A program made the translations under genes and the position numbers. A DNA stretch of 64,000 bases from Paragyromitra xinjiangensis (lineage: Eukaryota > Ascomycota > Pezizomycetes > Pezizales > Discinaceae), in the NCBI GenBank assembly GCA_038503065.1, contig JBCAMK010000020.1, forward strand, positions 620,001 through 684,000, written 5' to 3'. The notes under the pieces are model-generated. The model searched no databases and was not told the origin of the DNA. It saw only the letters and a program-made list of their open reading frames with translations. Shown in pieces: positions 11,302 through 24,042 of the stretch. Position 1 is the stretch's first letter. Every line of letters starts with the position of its first letter.

Positions 11302-14300
11302 CTTTTGCCGGGGGACTAAATGTATCTTTAACTGGTGGACTTTTTTTAGCTGTTTCAGAAAAAAGGCCGAGGAGAAATGACGTTCTTTTATACTCATCTG
11401 TAATGGTGAAAGCGGGGGGACACTATCGATAAGCCAAGCTCCTGGGAATTGTGGGGTAAGGTCAGCAGCCTCGGAAATCGGGAATCATCCACTAACGAAT
11501 CTGAGATGTGTCAGTAACACCAATTCGGGAACAAACCCAAACAACTTACTTTCGGCACCCGAGGAAACAACTGCAACATGCTGTTCGATAGGGCCAATAG
11601 CCGCCACGGCAACAACCGAGGTAGCATTTCTTCGTGTGTAACTAAAGCATGCTGCTGGGTTACTTGGAGAGGATTAATTCATGGTGGGATATATTTTGTA
11701 TTTTCCTCGAAGTTGAAACGAGAACTTACTGAGATTTTGGTTCAACGGCGATCTACTTCGACCCAAGGGGCCAGGAAATGTGTCATAGAGATCAGCCTCC
11801 TACCTAATATTGCCGATATCGATGTTTAGTCAATTGATATTTTCGCCAGTTTACTTAATCCCTGTAGGTCAATGGCTTACGCTGGTTAGAAAGTTTACAC
11901 AACCGGCGAGAATAGGCACCTGGCGGTCATCACAGCCTCGTTGAAAGCCTGGCTCATATATTCTAAGAGCCAAACATATAAGCAGACCCCATCTACTGGT
12001 GGGTTAAAAAATAAGGCGGATGTGGAAACCCGCCCGAGCATGGTTCTGTGTCCGAAGTCGAGTGACACCCGGTGACCTCAATCCACAATAAGATCAAATT
12101 AATAAATTAAGACACAAAGTCATGGTAAGAGTCTGGTGCTTAGAGGTCATTTCAGTCCGAGACAGAAACTCGGGAATACCTTTCTCGACTAGGGGAGAGA
12201 AATAGCTGCCTGAAATATGCACAAAGCCTATTTTGGTGGCTACTTGAAGCCTCACCTAGTTCCGATAACTACCCCCACACCCAATATTACGTATAGTAAT
12301 CCTAAGTGAAATCATATATGACTACAAACTAGTTCCTTCGAGCCTACCCACCATGCTGGAGATATAGCTTCCTAGCCCTGCCCTATATTCGGGCGTCACT
12401 TGGCCCCCATTCGGCCCCCATGTTTTGGCCCCATATCAACCGAACGTTTCCTCGGTTTGAAACTTTTAGGTTGATCGGCAAGAGCGTTAGTGATAAACTG
12501 ATGCATCTCTAGATAACGGGATATTACGGATCTAGAGCATTTTATTGGCGGGTTAATTAGGGATTGGAGGCAGACACTCGAGACATGAGCGTTTAGGGAG
12601 CAATACAAACATATAGATAGGGACACGGCGCTAGCCTTTGCAGGATAAGTAGTATACTCGTTTCTATCTCGCTACCTGCCTAATATTCCAACAATTTGCG
12701 CTGAAAGTAAAGCCAAAGAGAATGGTATACAGAGCGAATAGTTGATTTTCTAGAGAAATAGTAAATAGATATGTATAAAGGAGTAAATTATCTCTCTATA
12801 TGCCTGAAGTAGATATTCCAGAAGGACTGCGCAAATGGTAGATATACTACCGCGGATAGTAGCCTTTAGTCAACAAACAAGGAAGGGTTAGGAAGCACGA
12901 TTTCCAACAAACCCGTTGAAAATAGAGATTGAGGCTTGATTGGTTGAGGAATAGCACTCCATACAGGCCCGAATTTATAGACAGCCCGCATACTAGTACA
13001 TGAAAACTCTTCATCTTCGGGACTCCCAGTGTCCTCCCCACTAGAGTCTATGATCGATACCCGATTAGGAAGCCCATTTCTAACAAAACCGCGCAGAGTG
13101 AAGGCGAGTGATACCTTATGACGATAAAGAACGACTACGTTAACTCTTACCAACTTCTCCATTAATACCACCCCAGACTATCAACCTTGTGTAAACCTAT
13201 GAATTACCTTAAGTAGTATGATCTTTCTAATCTTTGAGTGCTGCCACATATGCGACCCGAACAACATAAAACTTTGAGAATCATCCACGAGCATTCACCT
13301 AATCCCACGGTTGAGGTCGACCAGTTGTGCAACTGCAATTGGCTTTACTAAAAAGGTACCGTCTAAGCCTTGCCTCCCACTCGATACATATCCAAGAAGC
13401 AGAGCACCTAGCAACCTTCGTTCCATTGCTAGTCCGAATATTGATACAGAAAATCAATGTTAGGAATACGATACGTTTCAGCCCCTTTTACACATACCAG
13501 GCGGCGTACCCAACCCTCTACGCCCCCAAAAGCTCTGCATAGCATCAAGCAAGGTCTTGATCAAATTCAATGACTATTTCAAGCTTACTCCCGTATGTAT
13601 GTCTCCTTAAACGATGTGCTTCTGGAACAGACTGTAGGAGGCCTAAAATTCCGTTTGGCGAGACCTACAGACCATAGGATGCTCTTGCCTTGGTGAAATT
13701 TCCTGCATAATATATCTTGAGTCCTCCCCCGTAAGAGCCACAACCCCCCCCCCCCCCCCCCCGATCCTGCAAGCTAGAGGTCCCTCGCGATCGAGCCTGC
13801 ATGTTTAGGACGGGGAGAAAATAAATGAAGAAGCCAACGTCAATAGAGAGTTTCATCTTAAACCTTTCTACGGTTTTAGGTCTCTCCATCTACGTATAGA
13901 GCTGTCATTGGGTTATAAGCATAGCCAAGGCCATAACGATCCTTCTAAAACATTCCGCACTTGCATTTCAGCATCCTCAATAACCGTAAGCTTTACATTC
14001 GCCAGGTCCTAGCATCTCGACACCATTTCCCGTCCCTGAAGCCAACATTCGAAACCGACAGCCCAACATCATCTAAACAACACTAGCTACATCCATAACT
14101 CGACATGAGTAATCCGACCACGAATCTAAAAGACGTCCACCATCCGCCACGTCTCTTCATATGTCCAGGGCCCCCAGTCCATTTTGTCTTGGCTAGTTTT
14201 TGGGACGAACTGAGACAGACAGCCGATTATCTGGTAGCATCAAGTGACGGCCATGTGGCATTTTTCACGGACATGTGATGTAGAAGGGTATTAAAATGCG

Positions 14301-15762
14301 CCATCCACGCTAGGTAGGTATTATTTACTACTGGCTACTTACAGTCGGTACTGGTTTAGTGATGAAACCTGGTACCTGGTTTTATGGTACTTGAGCTCAT
14401 GACGATCGTAATCACAGCTACGGGTCGCAGCGGGGATAAGTGATCAGATCCCATAGTCTTATCGGTGATTTCTAGAAATTATGATACTGAATAAGGGGGG
14501 GGAATACCCATGTACTATGAAACACAGTGGATTTGACTACATTGTAGCTTTGCAACGTCGCTTAGGGTATTTCCCGAATCTGCCAGGATGAATGTTTTTA
14601 TAGCTGGCTCTGAGATGAGCTAAGATGCCACATACGTGTTACAGCTAAGATTCTCGTCTGTGAGTCACAGTATATCACTCGCACTACACAAGAGCTCCTG
14701 AGACAGCGTGTGGGGGATTGACACCTAGAATAGTGATTATTGAGGGAATACTCTAACATACTCTTTGCTTGCAAGCCCACATTCGAATTGCAGCGACGCG
14801 GTCGACTAAAAAGCTTCAATTCCCTGTTGCTTTTTCCACTCATATGCAACTAATCACGCATCTTAAAGTTAAAGCAGTTTCATCGAGAAACTAGGTTCAT
14901 TAATTTAACTAATATTGTAGCTGACACGCTACACCACCGAGCCCTAGCCATCACAACCAATCACTCGACCCACCACAGATTACAAATAGGACCGCGGTCT
15001 TCAACCCACCAGCCACCAACCAGGGAAAGATCTAAGCCAAGCGCACGTACGGAAATGAGATAATTATTAAAGCACAGCCGAGGTTAAAGTGTAATAAATG
15101 AATATCCCGGACTAGGAAGGACCGAAAATCAGCAGGGGGAGCAGGGCCGCTAGCCGATCATTACGGGAGGAGTGATGGTGTGACACGGCAAGGGATGGAT
15201 ATTACGCAGGTACTGATTTCTTGTGCTTTCTATCGGGTGAGCGGTTGTTCCTTGCAGATGGAGTATTGGGAGGCAGTCTGTAGCGAGAAGTGTGTTGTGG
15301 GTGTTGGATGGCACATTGGAGCAATATTTACGAAGATTGGCACACGTTGTGAACTCAAGAAAATTTCATAATATCAACAGTCCACAAAACAAGCTTCAGT
15401 CCACTCTTCAAGAGCATCACCAGTGAGAAAGAAAAAAAAAGGTACAGAAAAATTTAGTTATAGTATAAATTTCCACCAACCCTCAACCTTACACACACTA
15501 CCCATTCACATTCACATGAACAAGAATCTAGAAAAAAGAACAAGCTACGACTCCCAAAAATAACCACTACATACATACACCAGATTTTTCCCATTTCCAA
15601 CCAAATGCACCACCCCTCCAGGTGAAGGGACAATGCGCCACATGAAATTAGAGATTATCAAACCAGGACTAAACTATGTAGCCATCTCTTGCCTATGAAA
15701 CAGAAAGTAAAAAAAAGTCATCAATCCATCGTCAAAACGGTAGACGGAAATGAAATGTTCCT
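11302..15762. other. Gene-poor tract
   Basis: No gene can be supported. Frames are short and scattered on both strands and there is no recognisable transposon protein. Exon-like fragments with GTAAGT donors occur on the minus strand at about 11.4-11.8 kb but cannot be joined in one consistent frame. The tract includes a 19-C run at 13744-13762. It may be relic repeat DNA; a relation to RIP-mutated elements cannot be judged by eye. Confidence 0.4.
13744..13762 (+). repeat. Homopolymer of 19 C
   Basis: An uninterrupted run of 19 cytosines, the longest homopolymer I noticed in the window. Its length may be affected by sequencing or assembly error. It sits in gene-poor DNA and no function is evident. 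Confidence 0.9.
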
Positions 15763-16347
15763 TTAAGCAAGAACGAAAGCAGCAGCAGCGACAGCGACAG
15801 CGGCGAACGAGAAGCCCTTGATGGAGGCAGCACCCTGGAATGTAGGAGGAGTGGTAGGGACGACGGGAGTCGAGGTGTTGGCAGGGGCGGAGGGAATGCC
15901 AGCAGAGGCAGACGGGACCCAGGCGTAGGTAGTAGCAGGAGTAGAGGCAGTGGCCTTAATGGTGCCAGAGGTGACAGGCACAGAGACGACAGGCTTGGTG
16001 TGGGTGTGGGAGATTGGGACGGTACCGTTGGGGTAGCTGATGTAGCTGGAGCTGGGGACAGGAATGGCGCTGGTGGTTGGGATCACAACGGGGGGAGTGT
16101 AGATGGAAGTAGGGACGACAGCTGGGGAAGAGGTGGGAACAACAGCTGGTGCGGAGGTGGGAACAGCTGGGGGAGTATAGACAACTGGGATGCTGGTGGT
16201 GGAGGAGTGGATTCTGCCAGGGCAGTCGGTCTTGTCCGGAGCGCAAGAAGTGATGGTAACGATCTCGGTCTCGTAGACAACGCTGGCTGGGATGGCCATG
16301 GCAACACCGAAGATGGCAGCGGAAACGGCAACAGCGGAGAAACGCAT
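15763..16347 (-). CDS. GPI-anchored Ser/Thr/Pro-rich cell-wall protein
   Basis: A single-exon gene of 194 residues. The N-terminus is a classical signal peptide (Met, Arg, then hydrophobic Ala/Val to about residue 18, with AMA as the likely cleavage site). It is followed by YETEIVTITSCAPDKTDCPG, a short Cys-containing module (Cys35, Cys42) common at the mature N-terminus of ascomycete surface proteins. The body is Pro/Thr/Ser/Val-rich with imperfect repeats of VVPTS/VPTSAP type, suited to O-mannosylation, and has possible N-glycosylation sites (NGT, NTS). The C-terminus has a small-residue segment then a hydrophobic tail ending AAVAVAAAAFVLA, the pattern for GPI attachment. It probably ends up linked to plasma membrane or wall glucan as a structural or adhesive protein. 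No catalytic domain is visible. Confidence 0.85.
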   Translation of the reverse strand: MRFSAVAVSAAIFGVAMAIPASVVYETEIVTITSCAPDKTDCPGRIHSSTTSIPVVYTPPAVPTSAPAVVPTSSPAVVPTSIYTPPVVIPTTSAIPVPSSSYISYPNGTVPISHTHTKPVVSVPVTSGTIKATASTPATTYAWVPSASAGIPSAPANTSTPVVPTTPPTFQGAASIKGFSFAAVAVAAAAFVLA

Positions 16348-16529
16348 TTTGATTGATGTAGTTTGTTCTTTAAAAAGAAGAGTTTCTTAAAAAGTAAAGA
16401 GGATGGTAATTAAGTAATGAAGTGAGGATAGATTAACGATTGTGGATGCTAAAAGAGCGACTGGAATGAGTGACTGAAGCTGTGGGTGAGGAAGGAAAGA
16501 AAAGAAGACCACTTAGGGGAAGCAGAGGG

Positions 16530-16546
16530 CTCCTTATACCATCCAT
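16530..16546 (-). promoter_or_regulatory. Candidate TATA box of the GPI-protein gene
   Basis: Read on the minus strand, a GGTATAAGGAG element lies about 190 nt upstream of the ATG at 16347. The intervening stretch would be the leader. The position is plausible for a fungal TATA box, but the start of transcription is not visible. Confidence 0.4.
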
Positions 16547-18400
16547 AAGGTCAGTATACTCGTGGTGGATCTCTGGCCGGAGACTGGATAGGATAGGGGG
16601 GGGACCCGATTAGGGAACAGTTCCATGTACTTCAATGATATGTATTACCTGTGTTCTCCATCTACGCTATGTTTGCATCTCTCCAGACCAAGATACAGAC
16701 AGGCACATTGTCAATTTCGGGACTTGACGCCGTCCCAGCACAGCGATTGCACCCAATTTCGGCCGCCTATCTTTTTGCCTATGTGGCAAACATAGGGAGA
16801 CGGGAAATTGGACCTCTATTGATAGGGTCAAGAGCAGGAATAGCCTGTTGGCGGTCACCGCGCGAAAGCAGCAGGCGCATCTCCGATCCCCGCCCAGTGC
16901 AGCTGTGATAGGATGGCGCGCTTCGTTCCCCTGCAGCATCGACACCACGTTTAATTACGCCTAACATGACCTCTTCCCGCCTCTGCAGCCACACTTTGTG
17001 TGGCCACGATGGATCTTCTAGCGAACATGAATACCATTACCTCGTTGATAATTTCTGGAAATCATAGGAGCCAATGGTTCAATTGCATGCAGAGCTCCTT
17101 CATTCACTTATTGAGGGGAGCAAACACCTCTATCTCCACGTATCCATCTCGTTAACACTCGCCCTCATGGCCGGATCACACCCGGGCGAACCAAAATAGT
17201 AAACAAACAAAAAAACCCTATCGGAAATCCTGTTCCTGATCACCATCCAAGACTTCCCTTTTCGTCAAGGCCATCTCTAGATCCTACCAGGACCTGCAGT
17301 GTGATCCCCCCCACATGCGATAGGTTCAATTCCGTCCCCCTGGCAATCAATATCGCGGAGAACAAGGTGAAAGGGGTGCTCCACTGACCCTCGAGAACGA
17401 CTTCGGTGTCGTCCGTGATGAACTCGTTTCACTAGGACCAGAGTCGGAGACGAGGTGGTCGTGCGTAATCGAAAAGGGAAAGTCGCTTCACGCTATAGAG
17501 TTGGTGGGAAGAAATTTAGTCTTCAGGAACAGATCAACCAATGTGAGGTGGCTAGTATATGCACCTTTGGCATCTGCGGGCGCAAAGAAACTGCACCCAA
17601 AGATCACATCTTGTGGAAAAAAGGGGAAGCTTCAACAGAAATTGCGACCGATAGAAAGCAAGCCCACGTTCCCCCCGGACGCCTCGATAATGCTTATTCT
17701 ATCTAATCGTGGTCCCAAGGATGATCTCGTGGGTTCTTGGAACTGTCTCCAACTTTACTAGGTGTTCTGGCCTGCCGCCGATTGATCTTCGTTGTCCGTC
17801 CGGCTGCCTGTTGAGAATGTTCGCACACATGGAACCACCTGGTTTTTCTTAGACTTCTTCGGGTCTTTCTTCGGCATTACTAAACTTGACTCGCTCAGCT
17901 CCCTCAAATGCATAACTTTTTGTACATCTATTTACGGAACAAACGGGTTGAGAAGAGATGCACGAACTCGGAATTGAAGAAAGATAATAACAATACACTT
18001 TTGGGGAACAAAAATAGAACGAAAAGAAACCAACAGAAGAAATCGTTGTCAAGAGGTGAGTTTACTCCTGATCCTTCCTTTTCCCTAACGAACCAACAAG
18101 CTACTAGTCAACACCAACCTGTATCCATTTCTCCCTTCGTTCAGCCATTCCCACATCCTTTTGTACTTTTATCCATAAAAATAAAATATACAGTCAAAAC
18201 CCGTCCTCCAGACCCGATTAAAAGAAACAAAGGCGGACATGGGAAATCTTTATTTTGGTTCACCGCTAGCCCCCCACGAAAGACAAATATGGAACGACAA
18301 GTGAGAAAGGGGAAGAAGCGAAATGAGCTGAAAAAGTGGAAAGATAAAATAAGAGATAAGCTGGAAAAAAGGGAAGACATCCTACGCGAGACCAAACCTA
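16547..18400. other. Intergenic DNA between the GPI-protein gene and CLU1
   Basis: There are no supportable genes. It contains upstream DNA of the wall-protein gene on the left and the 3' flank of CLU1 on the right (18.0-18.4 kb is A-rich on the + strand). The short frames here lack domains and overlap one another. Confidence 0.45.
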
Positions 18401-21400
18401 TCACTTCCTGGAGGACCCACCAGCCCCGCCTCCACGCTTCTTCGGGTTCACCTTCGATGTCCTCTTTTTCGGCTTCGGGTTCTCTGCACCTTCGATGAAC
18501 TTCAACAAGTCATCGATACTCCTGCTGTCCATTCCCGAACGACTTGTCGCCGTCGTCGTCGATTCGACAACCCCTGAGGAACTCTGCCCAACCTGGGGTT
18601 GCGGCTTCGCGGACATGGTCACACGTGGTGTCATGTTCAGCATGCGCTTTCGGCGTTCCTGGAGGTCTTTCGCCTGTCTGGCGAGTGTCACGGCATTCTG
18701 AGTAAGCTGCTCGAGCCAATTTTCGGCCTCCTTAGTGTTACGGTCTTTGGGTCCCAGTTGCGCGAGGAAGACATTGTAGGCATCACGCATTTTGGATACG
18801 GCACCCTTGGAGTCGTTATCGAGGGCAAGGGCTTGCGCGAGCTGGAAGCAGAGGGTCGCGGTGTGAGGGGAAGATTTGCCGAAGATACTTTCACAGACCT
18901 TGAGCGATGCTTCGAACCACTTACGGGAGTCGGTGTAGTACTTGAGCGCCTGGAGCATAACGGCGACGTTGTTCATCGTGGTGACAGAGTCGGGGTGGGC
19001 ATCGCCGTAGATGATACGCCAGAACCCGAAAGCGTGCTTAATATATGCCAATGCGGTCTTCGTGTTGCCGCTGGCGTGCTCGAACAGTCCCAGGTTGAGG
19101 TAATTGAGGATAGTCTCTGCGGAATCAACACCTAAGGTACGCTCAGAAACAATCACCGCCTTCCTGGCTAGTTCTACGGCGGCGGCCTTCTCATCAAGCT
19201 GGTAGTAAAGCATTGAAAGGGTGTTGTATACGCGGGCAACCTCAGGATGAAGAACACCGTAGATCTGTTCATGCAGAGAGAGCGACTCTAGAAGAAGCTC
19301 CTGGCCAATTTCTTTGTGGTCCTGGATGAGTGAGATACGACCGGCCTCGAGGGCTTCTTCAGCCAGCTGACTCTTAGACGCAGAATCCTTCACGATGGGG
19401 ATAACGTTCAAAAGATCATCAGGTTCGAATGTGGTAGAGGATCCCTTTGAATCAGAGAAATCAGCGACCGACGCTGCAGGGGACTTCTTCTTTCCCTTCT
19501 TCTTTTCTGAGCCACTGTTGGTCGCAGCAGCGTCTCCATTGACCTTTGTAGCTTCCTGGGACTTTGCAGTGAATTCATAGTTCTTGATCTTCAGTTGAAG
19601 ACCCAACTTAAGCGCAAGCTCACGCAGCATCTGTAGCGGTTTGACTGTCGCCTCCCACCCCTTCTCCAGCTCAAATCTGTACCTTTTTGAGACTTCCTTC
19701 TCGATACTTGCTCTCAGGCTCTCAACCGTAAGCTTCTCAAAGCTGAAGTCCGCATCATGGTACAACTTCCATAAACCTTCATCCGGAACAACCTTCGGGT
19801 TGGGGTTGTGTTCGGCACCAAGGAGACAGTTCAAGAAGTGTGAAATACAGAACGGGGCCAAAGACGCAGGGACACCTCGGACGAGGGCGTTAAAGATGTA
19901 CTTGCATGCTCTCGCGATCATTTCCTGGATGGCAATGATTTGGATGGACACCAGTTTGGAACCTTGTTCGGTTGCGAGGGTGGCGACAGTGCCAAGATAG
20001 CGCACATTGATACCGCGTTTGTGCATGAGGCGGGTGAGCGAGTGACCGTCCATGGGGGAGCCAACTTCGCCTTCTTTCAGGTCCTCAATCTAGGGCGGGT
20101 TAGAGGTGGAGCTTTCGAAAAGAGTGTTAGGGAACTTACCAAACGTGGGATAGCCTTCTCCTGCAGGAAAGCGCAGGCATCACGAACATCCTTTTCATCC
20201 TTCTCCATTTGGGCTTTCTCCTCATCTGTTTGAGGCGCCTGACCGGACATGACATCAGGGTTGAGAGCGAAGTCGAAGCTGGAGATGTCAATAGCCTCCT
20301 GAGCTTCTTCAGGCTTTTTCTCTGCAACTTCTTTACTCTCTTTGCCTTCCTTAGTTTCCTTCTAGGGTTTATTAGCCACAATTCCCTTTCATCCCAAATG
20401 TTCAAGACACTAACCTGTTCGCCCTCGACCTCCTCTTTATTCTCCTCTGCTTTCGTCTCTTCTTTTGGTTTATCTTCTGAGGTCTCCGCCTTGGCCTCAC
20501 CCTCTTTCTCCGCCTTGGCCTTCTTCCTCTTCTCCAACTCCCCAGAAACATACTCCCTCATCTTAACTTTCCAAAACGCTTCAACTAACTCAGGCCTTAA
20601 CACCGCCATACGATGCGGGTACCCACCCTCCTCAATCCCTTCAACGCCCTTCCAATACTTCTCCAAGAAGCTCACATCCAATGGCGTAATACGATACAAA
20701 TCTAGTACATACTTCCTACCATCAGTACCCAACAACCCCTTTGTCTCCACGCTCGCAACCAAATCATGTGCCTTCTCATCCTTATCCCACACGGTATGTT
20801 TCTTAACCCTCATCGCCTGACTCATCTTCTCAAACAGCGGCACAAATGACTCGTTTGTCGCGACTACATCTTTACCTTCTACACCACCATAGTCGATCTG
20901 CGACTGCCCTTCATCACGCGGACGGAAGATACCCGGCACGATGGACTGGGCGACGAGACGTCGGCCCATGTAGTCGACTACTACGGTACCAGGGGTCTGA
21001 AGTCCGGGGATGTCGAGCCCGTTGACAGCCTTGACACCCATGACATCTTTGCCGGTTGCGACGCGAGCAGCTTCATCACCACCCTCAGAGGCGAAGGTAC
21101 CAACACCATCAGAGCCGTGAGAGAAGAAGATATTGTTGTGGACGTAGATCTGAGCGTCGCGGCCTTCAGTGGGGTTTAGTGGGGCGAGCTCTCCCTTGGC
21201 AATTGCGACGGCACCGCGAACGGCAGCATCGGTGTAGTCTGCGAATAGCTTCGATAGGAGACGCTCACGGAAGACACGGTCCTGGACGGTTTCACGTGGG
21301 AGCTCGCGGGTGGATTGGAACTCTTCGTTGAAGTCGCGGAGAGAGTCAACGTTCTCGGTACCGGAGATGAGGTAGGATTCTTGTGGACGGGCAGGGTCCG

Positions 21401-22746
21401 CGGAGTGGTTGTAGTGTGCAGTGCTAGGGGCGGGGACGAGCCATGGGGAGGCGGGGATGGCGTTTGTGGGTGGGTAGGTTGTGAGTGGGTCTTTGCGGGC
21501 GTTCCATTCTTGGAAGGCGGTGAATTCTTTCTCAAAGCTGGGGGAGAGGAGGGAGAGGAGGGTGATGAGGGAGTGTGCGGAGTAGGATTTCGGGGAGGTG
21601 CGTGGGGTGGGGTCGAATTTGTTGGAAGTGCACTTGTTGACGTAGAAGCCGGAGACGTGTGCTGAGATCTGGAAGGTGTCACCTTCGAGCGTTGTCACTT
21701 GGAGGTACAGAAGGTGGCCACGCTGTCGGAGGTTGTGGGGTGGAGGGTTCCAAGATGAGAGGCAGATGCCCTTGACACACTTTGGTGGGGGATTAGCGTC
21801 GACACGGGGGAGGAAGTGGTCGAGAGAAGCTGGGGCGTCAAAGTCATAGTCTGACATTGGGTGGCGAGCCTCCTCGGGTTTCTTTCCCTTGGAGTCTTTC
21901 CCATCCTCTTGCTGGTCGAGTCCGTCAAAGAGGGAGAGACCAGCGTTGATGCCGTGGGCTACGTCAATGCGTGCGCCTGCTGCTCCAATGAGCTCTCGTA
22001 TCCGTAGCATGTGTATCCTAGCCTCCTTCTCGGTGTATGGATCCTCGACGAGGACAAGCTCGGATTCAGGCCCGATTCCAGGGACATCTGTGAGTTCGAC
22101 GTAGTCGCTAATGCGTGTGCCATTGTGCTCAAGATGGAAGCAAGTATACTGGAAAGTCCCTGGGAGTTCAACGATGGTTTGTCGGATATCCTGAACCTGT
22201 TCCGAGGGAGAGACCTGTGCATTTTCCGTGAATATAAAAACCCTTAGAAAATGAATAATTACAATATATCAATGACGTACCATAATCTGAATCTGGTCAG
22301 GCTTATGCGGGAGCTTGATGGTCAATTGAAACACTATCGAACCGCAATCAGCACTCGTTCCAATTCCCCATAATCTTCCGTGCTCAGTGGCCCCGCCTAA
22401 ACATTCCCCCCAAACCTATAGAAATCTGAACTGAGGCTCTCATGACAATTGGGAGGACTTACGATCAGCATGTTGGTCTGCAGCAGCGGTTTCTTCTTCT
22501 TGCACATCTTCAGTCTCTGATTTCACGACATCGGCGGTAGTTTGTTCGAGATCGAGGGCAGGTTCTGAATAGCGCCAGGCATCCCACATCAGTTAAGGCA
22601 CACAATAAAAGTACCCCACTTCGTAATAATTGCCCACACGACAAACCCCACAAACCCCAATTAGATAAGAAACAATAATTTAAATCCGCAAACTTACCAG
22701 CATTAGCAGCAGCAGCAGAAGCAGCAGCGTCCGTGGAGTTGGCCAT
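18401..22746 (-). CDS. CLU1: Clustered mitochondria protein (CLU1/TIF31), 6 exons
   Basis: A large cytosolic RNA-binding protein of 1304 aa that keeps mitochondria distributed. It binds mRNAs of nuclear-encoded mitochondrial proteins and in yeast (Clu1/Tif31) co-purifies with eIF3. Exons on the minus strand are 22746-22698, 22564-22463, 22333-22281, 22214-20415, 20361-20140 and 20089-18401, all in frame. The start is MANSTDAAASA. The N-terminal ubiquitin-like CLU_N region (about 50-130) carries FQLTIKLPHKPDQIQIM. The CLU domain occupies about 320-600, with NNIFFSHGSDG and LYRITPLDVSFLEKYW. A charged Lys/Glu linker follows (about 625-690). The eIF3p135-like region (743-910) contains HKRGINVRYLG. 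TPR repeats cover about 1005-1205. The C-terminal tail is basic (KPKKRTSKVNPKKRGG). The length is close to the usual ~1250-1300. Confidence 0.95.
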
Positions 22747-24042
22747 GACTATTGTCGTGATGACGGAAGTCGGTGATGAAGAAAATGACGAGGGCCGGCT
22801 GCGGGTGAAATTGAGCTCCACAAGCGAATCTTCGTCCGAAACTGACCGTAAGAAGGAAAAAAGAAGAAAGAGAGAAGAGAGAAAAGGAAACCCAAGGAAA
22901 GAAGAAGAAAAAAACAGAAAAGAAAACTGTTTTTTTTATGCGATTGTTCTAATTTTCCACTCTTGCTACGTGAGCAAAAAAGGTTTTAATACAACTGAGA
23001 TAGTGCAAGAGGAAGAAAGGGTTTTTTTTTCTGTGGGGTTGCCCGTTGTGGTGTTACGGCGGTTGCTTGTCTTTTTTTTTTTTGCCCACACTTGAATGGT
23101 TTTAGGGCCCTCCCTCAGTTACTGCTGTGATGCACTGCGAAAATGATCCGGTAATCAACGGTAAACAACAAACTCTCCCCGCAGGCCCGCAGGGATATTC
23201 CGAGCTTCGGTAACTCTTTTGGCCGGCGAGAAGGAGAAAAAAAATTCGGTGAGGTCTAAACAGGAAGACCTAGTCGCCGATTGGGAATGTTAGAGCGGGT
23301 GGGCGTCATACTGCGTCTGCAAGTGAGCATCTTCATCCGATGTTTCGCTGGATGCAAGTAGCAAATGGGGGTTCTGGAATTTCTATTCCGTGAAAAATAT
23401 GTATAAAGACGGCCGGGGCCAATTGGCAAAAGGCTTATGTATGACTTTCTCGGTACCTTTCTTGATAATCCGAAAGATAGCTTCGGGTCCAAACCTCAGC
23501 TAGTTTTATAAAGTATTGAAAACTAGACCCGGTACTAAGACTACAGACTACAGTCCACGACTCCATAAGTAGAATATTCGATAGATAGCCAAATAGTTTG
23601 ATTCCCAAAGCAAGAACCCAAATACAGAGATTTACCCTCCACCATCGCAATGCAAGATTCATAGAAAAAAACAAGGAGAAAAGACAAATGGAACGCCACA
23701 AAGTAGTTGACAGCCCATGTGAGTAGTAGGAGGAAAGGAGAAAGGGGAATCTAGAGAATGGCCAGTACAGCAAGTGTACGAAACTGAAGGTACGTAAAAA
23801 GGAAAAAGAATAAAACAGATAAAATAAAAAATGTTCAAGAAGCGAAAAATAAGCCAGCCCTTCCAATGTACTATGGGTAGGTATATCTACAATCCCATGG
23901 GACTGTTTGTACAAGAATGGAAAGTTGAAAGAAGAGAAGAGAAGGAAATGATATTGCGGTCAAAAACCGGCCTGGATATCAACCCACGTTAGCCTTTTAT
24001 TCCGACATCTAATCTAACCCATAATAGTGATGGAAAATCACC
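22747..24042. other. CLU1 upstream region and intergenic DNA
   Basis: 22.75-23.1 kb is purine-rich on the + strand, i.e. CT-rich on the transcribed strand, consistent with CLU1 leader and promoter DNA. A 159-codon minus-strand frame at 23435-23914 is mostly hydrophobic Phe/Leu/Ser from T-rich DNA, and I do not accept it as a gene. Confidence 0.45.

Noticed and set aside
11395..11660. Minus-strand fragments with GTAAGT donors, one resembling the IEQH part of creatininase-type hydrolases
   Set aside because: Exons cannot be joined in a consistent phase, the metal-binding residues that should follow are absent, and the similarity is only a few residues.
23435..23914. 159-codon minus-strand frame rich in Phe, Leu, Ser and Tyr
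   Set aside because: Its composition follows from T-rich DNA downstream of the NTPase gene's neighbour region. It has no signal anchor pattern, domain or start context to support a membrane protein.
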